From: Physcomitrium patens
Taxonomy: Eukaryota; Streptophyta; Bryopsida; Funariales; Funariaceae
DNA length: 64,000 nt
Direction: 5' to 3'
Assembly: GCF_000002425.4 (NCBI RefSeq)
Contig: NC_037275.1
Location: forward strand, 13,559,987 to 13,623,986
The notes beneath the pieces were generated by a model. It worked only from the letters and a program-made list of their open reading frames with translations. It made no database searches and was not told where the DNA came from. Shown here in pieces: positions 1 to 11,640 of this stretch. The number at the start of each line of letters is the position of its first letter. Position 1 is the first letter of the stretch. The position numbers and the translations under genes are program-made.

Positions 1-325
1 TTATCTCCGGTATCATGGCAAGTCCAAATAGTGCAACCATTTTCTTCTCAGAAACCCGATTTAATTCCATTTCACGAACATAACATCTTAAATACCTTGA
101 AATATTCCTCCCATCAAATTGATCAATTTTATTGACCATTGCTTGCAATGCTTTGGTTGCTTAAGCTTCCTTTCGATCATTGCTTTGCTGTTGCTGCATT
201 GACAATGAGAAGGCTTGAAACATACTAGCAATAGACGGATCCATGTGCATACCTTGTCCTTTAAAAGAATCCCCACCAGAAACTCCTCCCAAAAATCCTT
301 CAAAATTTTTATTTTTGTTTTCCAT
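1..325 (-). pseudogene. Ty3-type retrotransposon gag, N-terminal part (cut by window edge)
   Basis: Reading the minus strand from the ATG at 325 gives a Gag-like protein. It has a Met/Gln-rich start, then a segment containing KIDQFDGRNISRYLRCY and VREMELNRVSEKK, typical of the helical N-terminal part of plant Ty3 Gag proteins. One in-frame TAA lies after RKEA; the frame is open on both sides, so this is a decayed copy or one lesion. It sits about 50 bp inside the LTR and primer site at 374-1732, in the right order and orientation to be the gag of that element. The rest of gag and all of pol lie beyond base 1. Assignment to Gag rests on motif style and position, not on a search. Confidence 0.6.
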
Positions 326-373
326 AAAATAAAGATAAAATCAACCGAAATCCAATACCTTCCACCTCAAGCT

Positions 374-391
374 TTCACGTCGGGTTCACCA
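374..391 (-). other. Primer-binding site matching plant tRNA-Trp
   Basis: On the minus strand the 18 bases begin TGGTGAACCCGACG and are complementary to the 3' end of plant nuclear tRNA-Trp (ending CGGGTTCACCA), as I recall that tRNA. It lies 4 bp inside the LTR that ends at 396, which is the usual place for an LTR-retrotransposon primer site. Only the tRNA 3' end is present, so this is not a tRNA gene. Confidence 0.65.
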
Positions 392-395
392 CTTT

Positions 396-1732
396 TGTCG
401 TATTACGTGTTTCCTACTCGAGAACGTGCTGGGCGTCTAGCTGTAGAAGGTAGTATGGAGATTTGCCAATAGTCAAGCAATCTATCAGTTTTTGACTGTT
501 GGAATATAAACGACTGCAAGAATATACCGTAAATCTATATGGATGCCCTTCGACTGCTTATCAAAGTCATTTTTGCTCCAGTCGGTAGATCTTTAGATGT
601 TACAGAGAACCCCGAACAATTCAATCTGCTAATCTCCGATACCGCTTTGTACTTACGATCATGTATCCACTGACTGTCTTGTTAGATTAACCCAATAAAT
701 TTCATTCACTCTGCATACTCAATCCTATAGACATCTTTTTAATCCTTCAATCACAGACGTAACTCGATTTCACAAAACAGTCAAGAGTAATCAAACCTAC
801 TTCATTAAAAAATCCCGATTTGCCATTACAACACTGACTTTAGCAACGATTGCCTTAGTCTGCCCAAAACTCTATGAAGAAGAAAAATCCAATTCTCCGT
901 CTTTTCTTCCCCGACCCAAAGCATGAAGCTCCTCTCCAATCCCCTTGATCTTCAAAAACCTCCAATGAAACCAAACTAGTAACCTTGAAAAGAGCTTGAA
1001 GTTAGTTCTTCGATCCAAAAGAAACCCCCCGATCTCCCCCTAACCTTATTCTCTGAATTTCTTCAATCTTTCGTCTTAGATCCGGAATTGGCTCCCATCG
1101 TTAGAGCTTAGATCCGAAATTGGCTCCCGCCGTCAGAGCTTCTTCCTCCGTTTTTACCTTTGAGAGATTCATTTACCAAAAACAACGTTCCCTAAAACGG
1201 CACAGAGAATAGGATAGCTTGAAATAGAATCGAAACCCCGTACTCAGGTCCACATTGAATCGCCCGACCAATTCAGGTCTCATATTGGGTAAGATGCCCG
1301 TAATAAGACCCGGATTTCCTTGTAATTAGAGTGCATTGGGTTGCCCGACCAATTCAGGTCTCATATTGGATAAGAGTCTAGTAGTAAGATCCGGATTTCC
1401 CCGTAATTAGACTGCATTGGGTTGCCCGATCAATTCAAGTCTCATATTGGGTAAGAGGACCCGGATTGGATTCTCAAAATTGGATCCAATTGGCTCTTCG
1501 AACCAAGCTCACCCGTCGCATGAATTGGTCCTTTCCCTTCCTGCTGACTCCCGTTATTGGAATCGAATGGAGTATTTCGGTATGCCCCGGCTGACTGTAA
1601 CGGGGTGACTGAACCTGGCCACTCAGTATTTGCACTGGAGTTGGTCATTGCTCCCAATATTCGAGGTAACTGAAATTAATAAAAGTCCCCTTTCTTTATA
1701 TTTTCACGGTATACTCGTGTTACAATACGACA
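396..1732 (-). mobile_element. 5' LTR (1.34 kb) of a Ty3-type element
   Basis: The block starts TGTCGTATTACG and ends GTTACAATACGACA, so its ends form an imperfect inverted repeat with TG...CA termini. A primer site and gag follow on the minus strand, which makes it the 5' LTR. Two AT-decayed relatives of nearly the same length lie at 10288-11640 and 15142-16479. It interrupts the reverse transcriptase reading frame at 1733, so it inserted after the chromovirus on its right. It contains an 81-bp tandem repeat (1254-1475). It is clearly GC-richer than the decayed copies, which suggests a younger insertion. Confidence 0.75.
1254..1475. repeat. 81-bp tandem repeat inside the LTR, about 2.7 units
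   Basis: Units begin at 1254, 1335 and 1416, each opening with ATTG(AA/GG)TYGCCCGA and containing TCTCATATTGG and GACCCGGATT-like blocks. The spacing is exactly 81 bp. Tandem units of this kind in an LTR often lie in the upstream regulatory part, but no function can be shown here. Confidence 0.8.
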
Positions 1733-2300
1733 ACGTAGTTTCTCTAAGACCAAACGAACGTGCTTTTTATGCTCTTCCTCATTTTTGGAGAATATCAAAA
1801 TATCATCCAAATAGATGACAACAAAATCATCAAGGTGCTCTCAAAAAATATCATTCATCATATGTTGAAAGACCGCTGGAGCATTGGTAAGACCAAAGGA
1901 CATTACATTATACTCAAAATGGCCATACCTTGTACAGAACGCTATCTTCCACTCATCTCCTTCCTTGATTCGTATGAGGTTGTAAGCTCCCCTTAGATCA
2001 ATTTTTGTAAAGATCCTTACATGTCCAAGTTATTCTAAGAGACCAAAAATCAAGGATAACGGATATCGATTCTTCTTTGTTACCTTGTTGAGGCCTCGAT
2101 AGTCCATGCACATCCGCAATGAGCCATCTTTCTTCTTCACAAATAAGATGGGTGCTCTAGTTGACGATTTTGAATGGCAGATGAAGTTCTTGGCTAGATT
2201 CTCATTGATGTATTTCCGCAACTCTGCCAACTCCATCTGCGATAGATTGTAGATTGGGCCAAAAGGCGGTTGTGCTCCTTCCTGCAAGTCTATGGCTCAA
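1733..2300 (-). pseudogene. Chromovirus reverse transcriptase, N-terminal half (truncated)
   Basis: The minus strand encodes Ty3 reverse transcriptase: [17 protein letters not shown], then [20 protein letters not shown] (palm and fingers), and further on [11 protein letters not shown] and the catalytic YLDD, which is intact here. A frame change near 2030 and a stop after NDIF break it. The frame stops at 1733, where the 1.34-kb LTR was inserted; the rest of pol should lie left of the window. It belongs to the element whose LTR is 4259-4555. Confidence 0.8.
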
Positions 2301-2900
2301 TCATATGGTCAGTGTTCCGGTAGCATGCCACCATTTTTTTTTTGAAATACGTCTTTAAAATCCTTATATTGCTCAGGTATACTTGTTGTCGAGATCTTCT
2401 CCTCGGTAGTTGGAGCCGCATAAATGACAAACGATGTACCTTCCTTGGACGATCTTATAAATGCTCTTGCTCTAATGAATAAGGATTTTTTTAATTGGGG
2501 TTTTCTACTAGGCTTACTTTTGGGTGGTTTTGTAAAAAAGGTCATCTTTCGCAACCTCCAATCTATGGATGGGTTATGCTTTTCCAACCAGAAAAGACCA
2601 AGAATAACAAGATTTGATGGGATTCTAATAATATTGAAAATGATATGACTACTATGGCCTTTAAACATCACTTCTATAGGTTTTGATTCATGGGTGACAC
2701 TACCAGACAATAAAGATCGCTCATCTATGACCTCAATGTGAACAGATTTGGATTTTTGTACTAAAGGGATCTTATGACACTTCGCCAATTCTTCATCTAA
2801 GAAACAAGCAGATGCTTCTGAATCTAATAATGCTAAGGTTCTCAATTTTTGAGGGCCAATAAGTAAAGGGATTGTAAAGCAAAGGGCAGGTTGAGCGGAA
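2301..2900 (-). pseudogene. Chromovirus aspartic protease region
   Basis: The minus-strand frame contains LLDSEASACFLDEEL, where related copies have LDSGASAYFLDEEF. The conserved Gly of the catalytic D-S/T-G is changed to Glu, so the protease should be inactive. The later NLVILGLFWLEKHNPSIDW block matches the flap-to-C-terminal part seen in the sister copy at 23080-23553. It lies between gag and reverse transcriptase, as in other Ty3 polyproteins. Confidence 0.75.
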
Positions 2901-2929
2901 AGAAAGGAACTTGGTTGTTATTGCAATAT

Positions 2930-3978
2930 TTCACTGTCCAGCCGCACAGTTCCTATTGTGGCTGGGCATCGTCGTTTTCTTGAACAAATGTGCCTCTAGT
3001 CCTGACAATACGTCGATTTTGCTTCTTGAGGTAGTTTCCAACTTTGTGGCCTTCTTCACCATAATATAAGCATAGACCTTCCTCCATACGCCACTTTTTT
3101 TCTTCTAAGATAAGGGATTTGACACATATTACATCAATTTGTATGTCTTCTACCTCTAAATGTGAATTCACGCTACTTGCCGACATAGTTGGGGCGTCGC
3201 AAATCGTATGTTGTCTTGAACGTTGGTCTTGGCGGCGTTGAAATATGTCATTATCACACTTCACAGCTTGGCTAATAGCTTCGTTGAGCATTTGTGGATC
3301 AGAAAGAGTTAACAGTAAATCCTTCACATCATCCCTTAAATCCCAATAGAATTGACTCATCAATGCTTCTTTGTCCCAATTGATGTCGCATGCTAATTGC
3401 CTATAGTCCTATGCATAGATTGATGTAGAGCGCATCCCTTGTCAGAGTGATCGGATCTTTGTTGTAGCCCATCTAACCTTGTCGTGTTTACCAAATGCTT
3501 CCACAAATGCCTCCAAAAATATTTCAAAGTTGTTTAGTATAGATGATCGTTTTTCAAACAAAGGAGCAAACCATGATAGAACTTGCCCTGTAAGTAAGGT
3601 TCTAACAAGTCCAATACGTGACTCCTCTATTGGATAGCGTTTGGATTGTAAAATTGTTATCAATCTGATTTGATTGAAGAATCCTCGAAACTTGGAATGC
3701 GTACCATCGAACTTGTCCGGAAGGCTAACTCGGGGCTCCTTATGTTTTTGAACCAGTGGTGCTTATCAAACCTGAGGTAAAGTTGTTTCTCCAAGTGTAG
3801 AAGTTTGAGGCTGGTGCAACTTAGATTGTGCCATTCTAGATGCTCCATCATTATGAAGCCTTGCCACGACTCCTTCAATCTCTGCACTTCTTTCCAATAA
3901 CGTAGCAAGGGCATTCATGATAGTATCCAACTTGGACTCTGAACTTTTCGTCATACTAATGTCTTGACCTCCGGCCAT
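2930..3978 (-). pseudogene. Chromovirus gag with degraded zinc knuckle
   Basis: The frame starts at the ATG at 3978 (MAGGQDISMTKSSESKL) with a short predicted coiled coil. It continues through a capsid-like region with two frame breaks (near 3660 and 3400) to a zinc-knuckle region, LCLYYGEEGHKVGNYLKKQ. The family CCHC knuckle has lost two cysteines to Tyr (TGT to TAT), which are G-to-A changes. This fits methylation-driven decay rather than selection. It is the gag of the HSE-bearing chromovirus. Confidence 0.75.
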
Positions 3979-4245
3979 TCTAAGAGAAGGACAGAAATGA
4001 CTCTACAAGAAGACAATATTGGTTTAGAGGAGGGTACTCCGCAACCTCTAAAATGCCTTAAGAGCTTCAAGAAAAGGGATAATCCACTCTCTCCAAGAAG
4101 AATAAGACTCGAATATTGTAACAAAAAAAGTATCAATTTAGAGGAGGGTAATCCGCAACCTCTAAAATGCTAGTACACTTCTAAGCACAGGGGTAATCCG
4201 CACTCTAACGAGGAAGAAACTAACTCTGATATTTGAGGTGAATGA

Positions 4246-4256
4246 AGTCTCGACAA
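4246..4256 (-). other. Putative self-priming site of HSE-type chromovirus
   Basis: On the minus strand the 11 bases TTGTCGAGACT start two bases after the LTR end (4259). They pair at 9 of 11 positions with AGTCTTCACAA, which begins 32 nt after the first T of the TATA box in this LTR (minus strand, 4396 to 4386). That is where transcription should start. See the matching, different-sequence pair in the 24894-25454 element. Confidence 0.5.
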
Positions 4257-4258
4257 AT

Positions 4259-4555
4259 TATCACGCATACAAAAATACAGGCTCGAGATCTAACAAGAAG
4301 TTCAAGAAGAACTGGCAAGAATTAAATTAATCAGATGAATACAAGAATAACACCAGAGAGGTGAACTAGAGCTCCAAGAAATATGTTGTGAAGACTGAAG
4401 AATTCTTCAGCCTCGATTCCAATATATACTCCTATTTAGGAAGCTTCTCAAGCAACTTCTACTAACTAAGAAGCTTCTAGAAGGTTCCAGAGACTTACTT
4501 CTAGAAGGTTCTAGAAACTTGTCTCTAGAAGGTTCTAAGGACTATGTCCCTAACA
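4259..4555 (-). mobile_element. 297-bp chromovirus 5' LTR
   Basis: On the minus strand it starts TGTTAGGGACATAG (compare TGTCACGGA-type starts of the related LTRs) and ends GTGATA, a decayed TGACA. Its promoter has a TATATATT box (4428 to 4421), a CTGAAGAATTCTTCAG palindrome just downstream, and heat-shock-element-like repeats 47-107 bp upstream. Gag follows on the same strand. Its outer edge abuts another LTR fragment at 4556, into which it seems to have inserted. Confidence 0.65.
4475..4537. promoter_or_regulatory. Heat-shock-element-like TTCnnGAA array in LTR
   Basis: Three clusters are visible: TTCtaGAAggTTCcaGAG (4475-4492), TTCtaGAAggTTCtaGAA (4499-4516, four perfect alternating units), and a weaker TCTctaGAAggTTC (near 4522-4535). 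Contiguous inverted nGAAn units are what heat-shock factors bind. They lie upstream of the TATA box in the transcription direction of this LTR. The site type is known; its use in this element is inferred. Confidence 0.65.
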
Positions 4556-5010
4556 ATACCTTCTAAAAAAGCTTCTTAGAAGCTTCATAGACACTACTTT
4601 GATTTAACATGTGTTTGTAGTAGATTGGTAGGTTAGAAACTTGGTCAATAAGTTAACCACCTATTGGAAGCTTATGAAATAAGCTAACTATATAGCATAT
4701 ATATATAGATAACTTGCCTTACAAGTTAAGATATGCATGATGCAAAGTCAATACATTTTAGGAGTCCTATAAGACATTGTCATATAATTCTTAGTTAAGA
4801 ATATATATGGAGGCAAGAGTGAAGCCTTCTTCACTGTTGTCAATGTCTTTTTAGTCTTTAGTCTTATTTCAAGTCTTTCTAAACTTTTTGTTTTTAGCAA
4901 TAGTCATTCTAATTCAATATTATATCAACTTTGATTAACTTTTTAGTTCTTTTTAGTAACACAAGAATGTATTTAGGATTTCTTTCTTCAAGATTCATGT
5001 CTTTGATATA
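4556..5010 (+). mobile_element. Family-1 chromovirus LTR fragment
   Basis: The sequence follows the plus-orientation family-1 LTR seen at 42386-42949: an AAGCTTCTTAGAAGCTTC block, a CTTGGTCAATAAGTTA block, then a TATATATG box near 4806, the GAAGCCTTCTTCAC palindrome, and a TTTGATA end (decayed TTGACA) at 5010. Its 5' end is missing where the 297-bp LTR abuts. No coding content. Confidence 0.6.
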
Positions 5011-5220
5011 TAGTTGAAAGAAGAAAGAGATTAATCTTAAAGAAATTATGATACATGTTGCTCTTTGAAAAACTATCAAATTATTTTTAGCCTGAAGTAG
5101 CAAAGATTTTTGTATATCTATTAACATATTATTTTTAAAGATAAATAACTTCAATATATCACCAAATGAAGCTTTTTTAGGAAGTACTTCAAAATTATTT
5201 CATTTAAGGACTTTTAGATG
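5011..5220. other. AT-rich stretch, no gene seen
   Basis: This resembles decayed leader sequence downstream of the preceding LTR. An 81-codon minus-strand frame here has low-complexity composition and no recognisable motif. Confidence 0.4.
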
Positions 5221-7070
5221 TCTATTATATATACATGTATGACATCAACTGAAGAACAAATTAAAATTTTAATCCATTATTGGTAGTTTTATAGACTATG
5301 ATGAACAAACAAAAGAAAATTGGATTTGTTTACATCATCTTAAGAAAATTATAGTATCTTGAGATGTAAAATTTGAAAAAATAAAATTCATAGAATATGA
5401 CAAATTATAAGATGACAATTTGGTAAATATCAAAATAGATACTATTACAAAAAGAGACATAATAAAAAAAATAGAAGTAATTTAAGGTCATATAGAAATA
5501 CAAATATAAGAGTTTAGTTTTTAAAATCTTCTAATAAGCAATAGGTTGCATATTAAAATCACTTTAGTTCATAATACTTAAAAATATACTTAAAATATTG
5601 ACATAAAAATAATAAATAATAAAATAGAAGACTCTCCATATAGAGAATCACCTTCTATGTCACATATAGCTTCACACCAAGAATAATAATAGATGAACAA
5701 CTTGTTATTAAAATCTATGATGATATTTTTTTGTAAATTAAAAAAAATACTGTATGATTTAAGACAAGTACATAGAGCCTAATATGAAAAGATAGATTCA
5801 TATTTAAAAAAAATCAAGTTTCAATAAGATACAAATAATCACAATTTATATTCAAGATTATCAAAAAATCATATTATATTCTTTGCACTATATGTTGAAG
5901 ATCTTTTTATGATAGGAAATTATACAAAAAATACGACTAAATTCAAAAAAAAAATACATGATTTTTTTAAAATGCCTAAACTACCTAGAAGTAAAGTCAC
6001 ACTTTATTTAAAGTAGAATGCATTTAAGGGAAGTATTTTTTATAATATAAAAAGCTTATGAAAAAAATATATTAACAATCTTTGGTATAGAAAATTATAT
6101 ATTTGCAACAACTTCAATGGAGGAAAAAATAAAATTCAAAATTGATATAAAAAAAAAAAGAAGTAGATCCTACATACTATTCTAGTATTTTAAAAAAAAT
6201 ATCTATATTTGATTCAAATCCATTCAGATATATAATTTCTTGCAAAAGTGGTTTATCAATTCATGGCTAAACTTCAAAAATCACATTTATTAGAAACAAA
6301 AAAGATATTGCAATACGTAAAAAATACCTAAGATTATAGAATATTATATAAAAAAATCAAATTCAACTCATTAGATATATAAATTTAAATTAAGTAAATG
6401 ATCTAAAATAAACATGATTTAATAAAAGATTTATTTTTAACATTGAAAAAATACCTATCTCATGGCTATTCAAGAAACAATCAATTGTAGCTCTATTTTC
6501 ATCCAAAGTAGAATACAAAATACTAGAGAATGCTTCTAAAAAAGCCTTTTGGTTCAACATACTACTTTAGGACTTATATATAGAAATGAAGCATTCAACA
6601 ATTATTCATTATGACAATATAGGAAATATAATCATAGAAACAAATCTAGGGATTAATCCTAAAATAAGACATATACAAACACATTATCAATTTGTTTAGT
6701 CTTATAAAAATTATGAAGCCAAATAAAATATTTACAATTTATAAAAATGATTCATGTGAGCTTATTCAAATAAAAAATCTTGTTATCATAAGCAAAATAT
6801 TATAAGATTTATACATTTAAAAAAAATCTTTTTCCTTAAGCAATTGTTTAATATACAACTTCATATGGAAAGACTTCTATCTCTCTCAAGCTCTAAGATA
6901 TACAAACCTAGCACTTACAATTTAATTACTTACATTATAATATAATTAAACATATGGAAATTAATGAATTTATTACTAAAATTTTATTCAAATATATACA
7001 TCTATATGGCATTTATTTTGAATATATATTTGACAAAATTCATTTCACATGTTTTTTTTTAAAATTTTTA
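5221..7070 (+). pseudogene. Ty1/copia pol remnant: integrase end, reverse transcriptase, RNase H
   Basis: Conceptual translation with many stops shows integrase C-terminal text (DEQTKENWICLHHLKK, then SXDVKFEKIKF), the reverse transcriptase block LYDLRQVHRA-stop-YEKIDSYL, the catalytic region ALYVEDLFMIGN (family YVDD, so an Asp is changed to Glu), and RNase H text such as KILQYVKNT and KPFGSTYY. Almost every Gln or Trp codon expected has become a stop. It is a deeply decayed, non-functional copy. Confidence 0.65.
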
Positions 7071-8765
7071 ATGGGATTCAAGCTCCACTTCTTCATAAGA
7101 TAATACATAGTGACATATGCAGCCCTATGAACGCACCTTCATATAAAGACTCCTTATATTATATTTTCTTTCAAGATGATTGTATTAAATATTGATTTAT
7201 ATATTACGTACCTTATAAATTTGATGCTCTCACATGTTTTTAGAAAGGATACAAAACTATACTCTATGAGACAAGTTACAAGATACTTACATTACAAATA
7301 GATAATACCAATAAATATTGCAATCAATGATTCAATGACTACCTATATACCAAAGATATCAATTAAAAATTAATAATTCCATACACACTCAAACATAATG
7401 TCGATATTTTATAATAATTGAATAATTATGAATGTAATTTATGATAATTGAATAATTAGAAATGTAACATATTATGATAATTAAATAATTATGAATATAA
7501 TTTATAGCTTAATATATTATTTATAATTATCTAATTATCATAATATTTAAAAGATAGAATTGAATAATTATAAAAGTAGTTTATAGCTTAATATATCATG
7601 TTGACTTAGATTCTATATTTTGGATAAATGTGGTTGGCAATATTTTTTATATTCTTAATTAAATTTATTCACAAATTCTCTCAATTATAATATTTTTTAA
7701 AGCTTGTGCCAGATAGAAGCCTTCTTAAATTTATATGCAATTTTTTTATTTTTTAATATTTATTCATTTATAGTCTTGATAAATTATATAAAAAATTTTA
7801 TCCAAAGAATTAATGCGGCTAATTTCTTGGTTATTTTAACAAGTCTAAAAACTACCAAATTTAAGACATATAGCAAAAATATGTTATATTAAGCTATGAT
7901 GTTTTGTTTAATTAAAGCACTTTTAAATTCATACTAAATTATATTTTTAACATCAAATAATACACAAGAAACTAAGAATTATATTCATCTACAAGGCAGC
8001 TCAAATATATTACAAATACCTGATTCTTCTATTTTTTTCATTTATAAAATTACTGATGATTTTGACTTATATCATTTTTAAAGTCATTTTTATAGTGATT
8101 TAAAATAATCAAAAAAATCTCTTGAACATTCAAAAACTTTGATTATAGATTTCCATTACAATTGCAAACCATCTAAATGATATGATTACTCTAATAATAA
8201 TTGGTGATATACCTCGACTAATTGCATTTTAATTTTATCTTCAACTTTATCTTTGTCTTCTTATGACTTATCAACTACAATTATACCAACTTACCTTTTG
8301 CTTATAAAGCTATCTACTATAAATAAATATATATTTTAAATACAAAATTTGATGGAATCATTAAAATATTTAAAGTTCAATTAGTTATTAAGTGATTTCA
8401 CAAAAAAATTGGAATCAACTTCAAAGAAATCTACTCACTAATACTGAAATATAATTCTATTCATTTAGTTTTAGCTATTATTGTGAAGAAAGACATGCAT
8501 ATTAGATAATTTGATATTAAAATTGCTTTCTTATATAATCAACTTAAAGAAACTTATATGTAACAAGCTCTTGGTTTTTAACATTTTTATTATCTACATA
8601 AAGTCTACAAGCTTCAAAAGGCCTTACATAGCTTACAAGAAGCCAACTGAGCTTAATACAAATATATAAATGAGTTTCTTATAACTCATCAACTTAAACA
8701 AAATTATGCCAATGGATGCATTTATAACTTTGATACATAAAATAAGCTCATAATTCTTGTATTTG
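7071..8765 (+). pseudogene. Second Ty1/copia remnant: integrase core to reverse transcriptase start
   Basis: LQAPLLHKIIHSDICSPM near 7080 is the copia integrase core (first catalytic Asp in HSDIC). Near 8400-8580 the text FKEIYSLILKYNSIHLVLAI and FDIKIAFLYNQLKETYM matches the start of copia reverse transcriptase. The order integrase then reverse transcriptase is correct for copia, but it starts again after the previous remnant, so this is a second element. It is cut at 8766 by a chromovirus LTR. The middle (7400-8150) holds no recognisable motif. Confidence 0.55.
7405..7600. repeat. AT-rich repeats of GATAATTGAATAATTATGAATG type
   Basis: Several imperfect, partly inverted copies of a ~36-bp ATAATTGAATAATTA unit occur head to tail. 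They are capable of forming cruciforms. No coding content. Confidence 0.5.
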
Positions 8766-8910
8766 TATCACGGTCATATATATTTATTTCAATAATTATA
8801 TATATGATTACTTAGAAGTAGGTAAAAATATATTAATTTCATAATATCGTCTAAGAAAGCTTTTTAGAAGCTTCATTGGTGCGGTGTCGTGTTGTCGTTT
8901 GGCTACCATG

Positions 8911-10210
8911 TGAAAATAATGTATTTATATATTTAATACACAACATACTAGACAACATGGTGAGAACCATGTTAGTGGATTTTTTTTGGTTATAAGATGT
9001 GGATAGATTACTACCTCAAAAAGAGATTGTTTAAAAGGAATTCTATTAGAATTTAGTTAACTTTATTTTCTTTTGGTAGTGACTTTGAAGTTAATCTTAT
9101 TAATAGTAATTTTTAAATATTTAGAATCACCTTTGTTAGATATCGGTGATCCTTAAAGTCTTATTTTTTTTTTCTTTTATTTGGTATTTAGGGCATATAT
9201 TATGTAAATCTTATAAGAAAAAGGATTGGAGAAGGATCTTGGTAGCAAAAAAGAAAGAGAAGTTAGGACATCCATATGGATGAATAGAGATGGATGATAA
9301 AAATCTCTATTCTTATTGGTCAAAAAACCATAACCAATAGGCTTCAAGGAAGCTGCCTGAGGCCATATTAGGAATTAGGATTAGTCTTTTAGGGGCATTT
9401 GATCTTTGAAGACTAGGATCAGCAATTTTAGGATTTTGGCTATGGTTTTGGTGCAAATTTTGAGTCATATGGAGTTTTTATGAAGGAGTTATAGATGCTT
9501 AAAGTCAAGGTGTTGATTTTGTACCTACTATCACTATTTTGAATATAACTCATGTGTATAGAAAGCAACATAAGATCGGCAATAAGGGATTGAAGAGAAC
9601 ACTTTTTCAGCTACACTTTTGACATATTTTTTGATGGATTTCAAGTTTTAATGAAGGAGATATTAGAGATTGAAGTCAACACTTGCAAATCTAAAGGTAG
9701 TAAGTTACTTGAATTGCTAGTGGTTGTGTTTTGAGCTATATCTTGTGCAATTTGACAAGATTTTGGCTCAAAATTTCTAAGAATGTGTATTTTTATATAA
9801 AAAAATTTGTATATAATTTTTGTAGCATTTGAATTCTATGTTTTTGAGATATAAAGAAAACAGTTTTTAGGTGCTTATAGATTAGGGTTTAGAGCACCTG
9901 TTAGGGTTTCTAAGATATCAGAAGATTGGAAATAGATTTATAGTTCATTTTTTTGTAATAAAGCTAAAAGATAGAATCTATGTTAAATAAAAAATTTAAG
10001 AAAAAATTAAAAAATTGGATCAAGAGATATGAATTTTCAAAGTTTAGGAAAAAAATATCCTTTGTAAGAAGAAAACATTTTGAAGGATTTTGTTATATTT
10101 GAACTTTTGTACAAATAAAAGGATTTTTGGGAGCTAAGACATCATATATTAGCCAAAGCTAAACTTTCTACAACTAGATACTCTCTGTATTTTTAAATTA
10201 TAAATCATGC
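8911..10210 (+). repeat. ~1.3-kb non-coding repeat inserted in LTR (boundaries approximate)
   Basis: This stretch has no gene. It shares ordered blocks with 25858-27115 (same orientation) and 46385-47840 (opposite orientation), for example text on CATATGGATGAATAGAGATGG, CCAATAGGCTTCAAGG and TAGGGTTT..ATATC. All three copies lie inside family-1 LTRs. It may be a solo LTR of another retrotransposon family, since the ends in the third copy read TGTTG...ATGACA, but target duplications could not be confirmed. Confidence 0.45.
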
Positions 10211-10287
10211 CACACCACAACGGTTTTCACTTTACACATATTTGTAGCTTAGAAAATTACTCAGTAAGTTAGCCACATGTGACATGT

Positions 10288-11640
10288 TGTCATATTATGT
10301 GTATTCTTGCTTTAAAATGCACTAGCCACTTAGTTGTAGAAGGTAAAGTTGTATTTTTTGCAAGTATCTAGGAAAGCCTAATAGATTTCAATCATCTAAA
10401 TACAAATTAATTTAAATTTTAATGCAAAAGCTTAGCTAATAAAAAGTATTCAAAAATATTTTTTTTATTAATCTTAAGCAAGTACAAACCTGATTTCTTT
10501 GTTACTATCATTCTTTTGCAACTTTCAATATTCTTTCAAAAAACTTAACTCTAACCTTCGATTCAAACAATGAGCTTTAATAAGATATAATTCTTAATTT
10601 AATTTTCTAATTGGTAAAAAATTTTAACTACTAGTGTTATTAAAAGTTTTTTATATACTAAAGAAGTTTCAATCCAATCCAACTTATAGATTGTAAGAAA
10701 TTGCTATTAAATCACACTGCTATTTTTTAGATACCACCTTAAAAATTGATGATAAACTTCAAAATAGTAAATTCTCCTGCTTCAACCATTAATTCCTTCT
10801 ACTAATTTATTTTTAACTTTACTTTTAATTCTTTTAATATCATATAAAATTCTATCTTACTCTAATTAGTAGATCTTTAGATATTGCAAAAATCCTAAGC
10901 TATCATAAATTGTTAATTTCTAGTACCTCTTTGTATTAATAATAAAATATTTTTTAATTGTACTATTATATTGATAAAAAAAATTCTACACACTTAACAC
11001 ACTTAATCAATTAAAAATTGACAAATTTTAAATCATAGATATTATACCAATTATTCAAATCAATAAATAGTATTAATCCTATTTGTATTGCATAAATTCC
11101 AAATCACCAATACAAACCTTGACTTTGAATGATGATTTCAAGATCATTCTAAAACCTATAAAAATAAGCTTTGTGCTTTTAGAAAAAACTTGAAGTTAAC
11201 TCTATGATCCAACTTGTTGATCTTTTAATGATTTTTTACTTTGTCCTTGACCACCATTTTAGTTGCTAGAGGACTTATTTTGACCTTGACCTACAAATGG
11301 TCCTTCCTTGGATATTAATTGAACCTAATCTAGGGATTTTTAAACACAATCCTAACATCATTTTTATCTTAATATTAATCATATTAATGTTTTTTCATCT
11401 ATATTATTTTTATCAATTTATGGCCATTCTAAAGTAGTGAAATAATTTCTACAACCTACAAGAAAAAAGTTCTAACCAATCTTTAATCTAGTAGCTATTA
11501 AGACAAAAAATAAACTAACATGCTTTTATAAAAACCTTGTTTTAATGTCTTGAATTATTATTGAATCAAGATGATAAAATAAGAATCATAATATCATTTT
11601 TGTTCATATTTTCATCATATAGTTGTGTTACAACATGACA
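10288..11640 (+). mobile_element. Solo LTR (1353 bp), decayed relative of the LTR at 396-1732
   Basis: Starts TGTCATATTATG and ends GTTACAACATGACA, matching the ends of the 396-1732 LTR after C-to-T decay. An internal landmark GCACTAGCCACTTAGTTGTAGAAGG aligns with the GCTGGGCGTCTAGCTGTAGAAGG of the younger copy. No gag or pol is attached on either side, so recombination between LTRs probably removed the body. The flanks are both family-1 LTR sequence. Confidence 0.7.

Noticed and set aside
374..391. A tRNA gene at the Trp-like sequence
   Set aside because: Only the last 18 nt of the tRNA are present; there is no cloverleaf upstream.
1254..1475. CRISPR-like array
   Set aside because: Units are adjacent 81-bp tandem copies without unique spacers, inside an LTR of a eukaryotic element.
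1417..1608. Short frames in 1417-1657 as genes
   Set aside because: They lie in the LTR tandem repeat and shift frame between repeat units.
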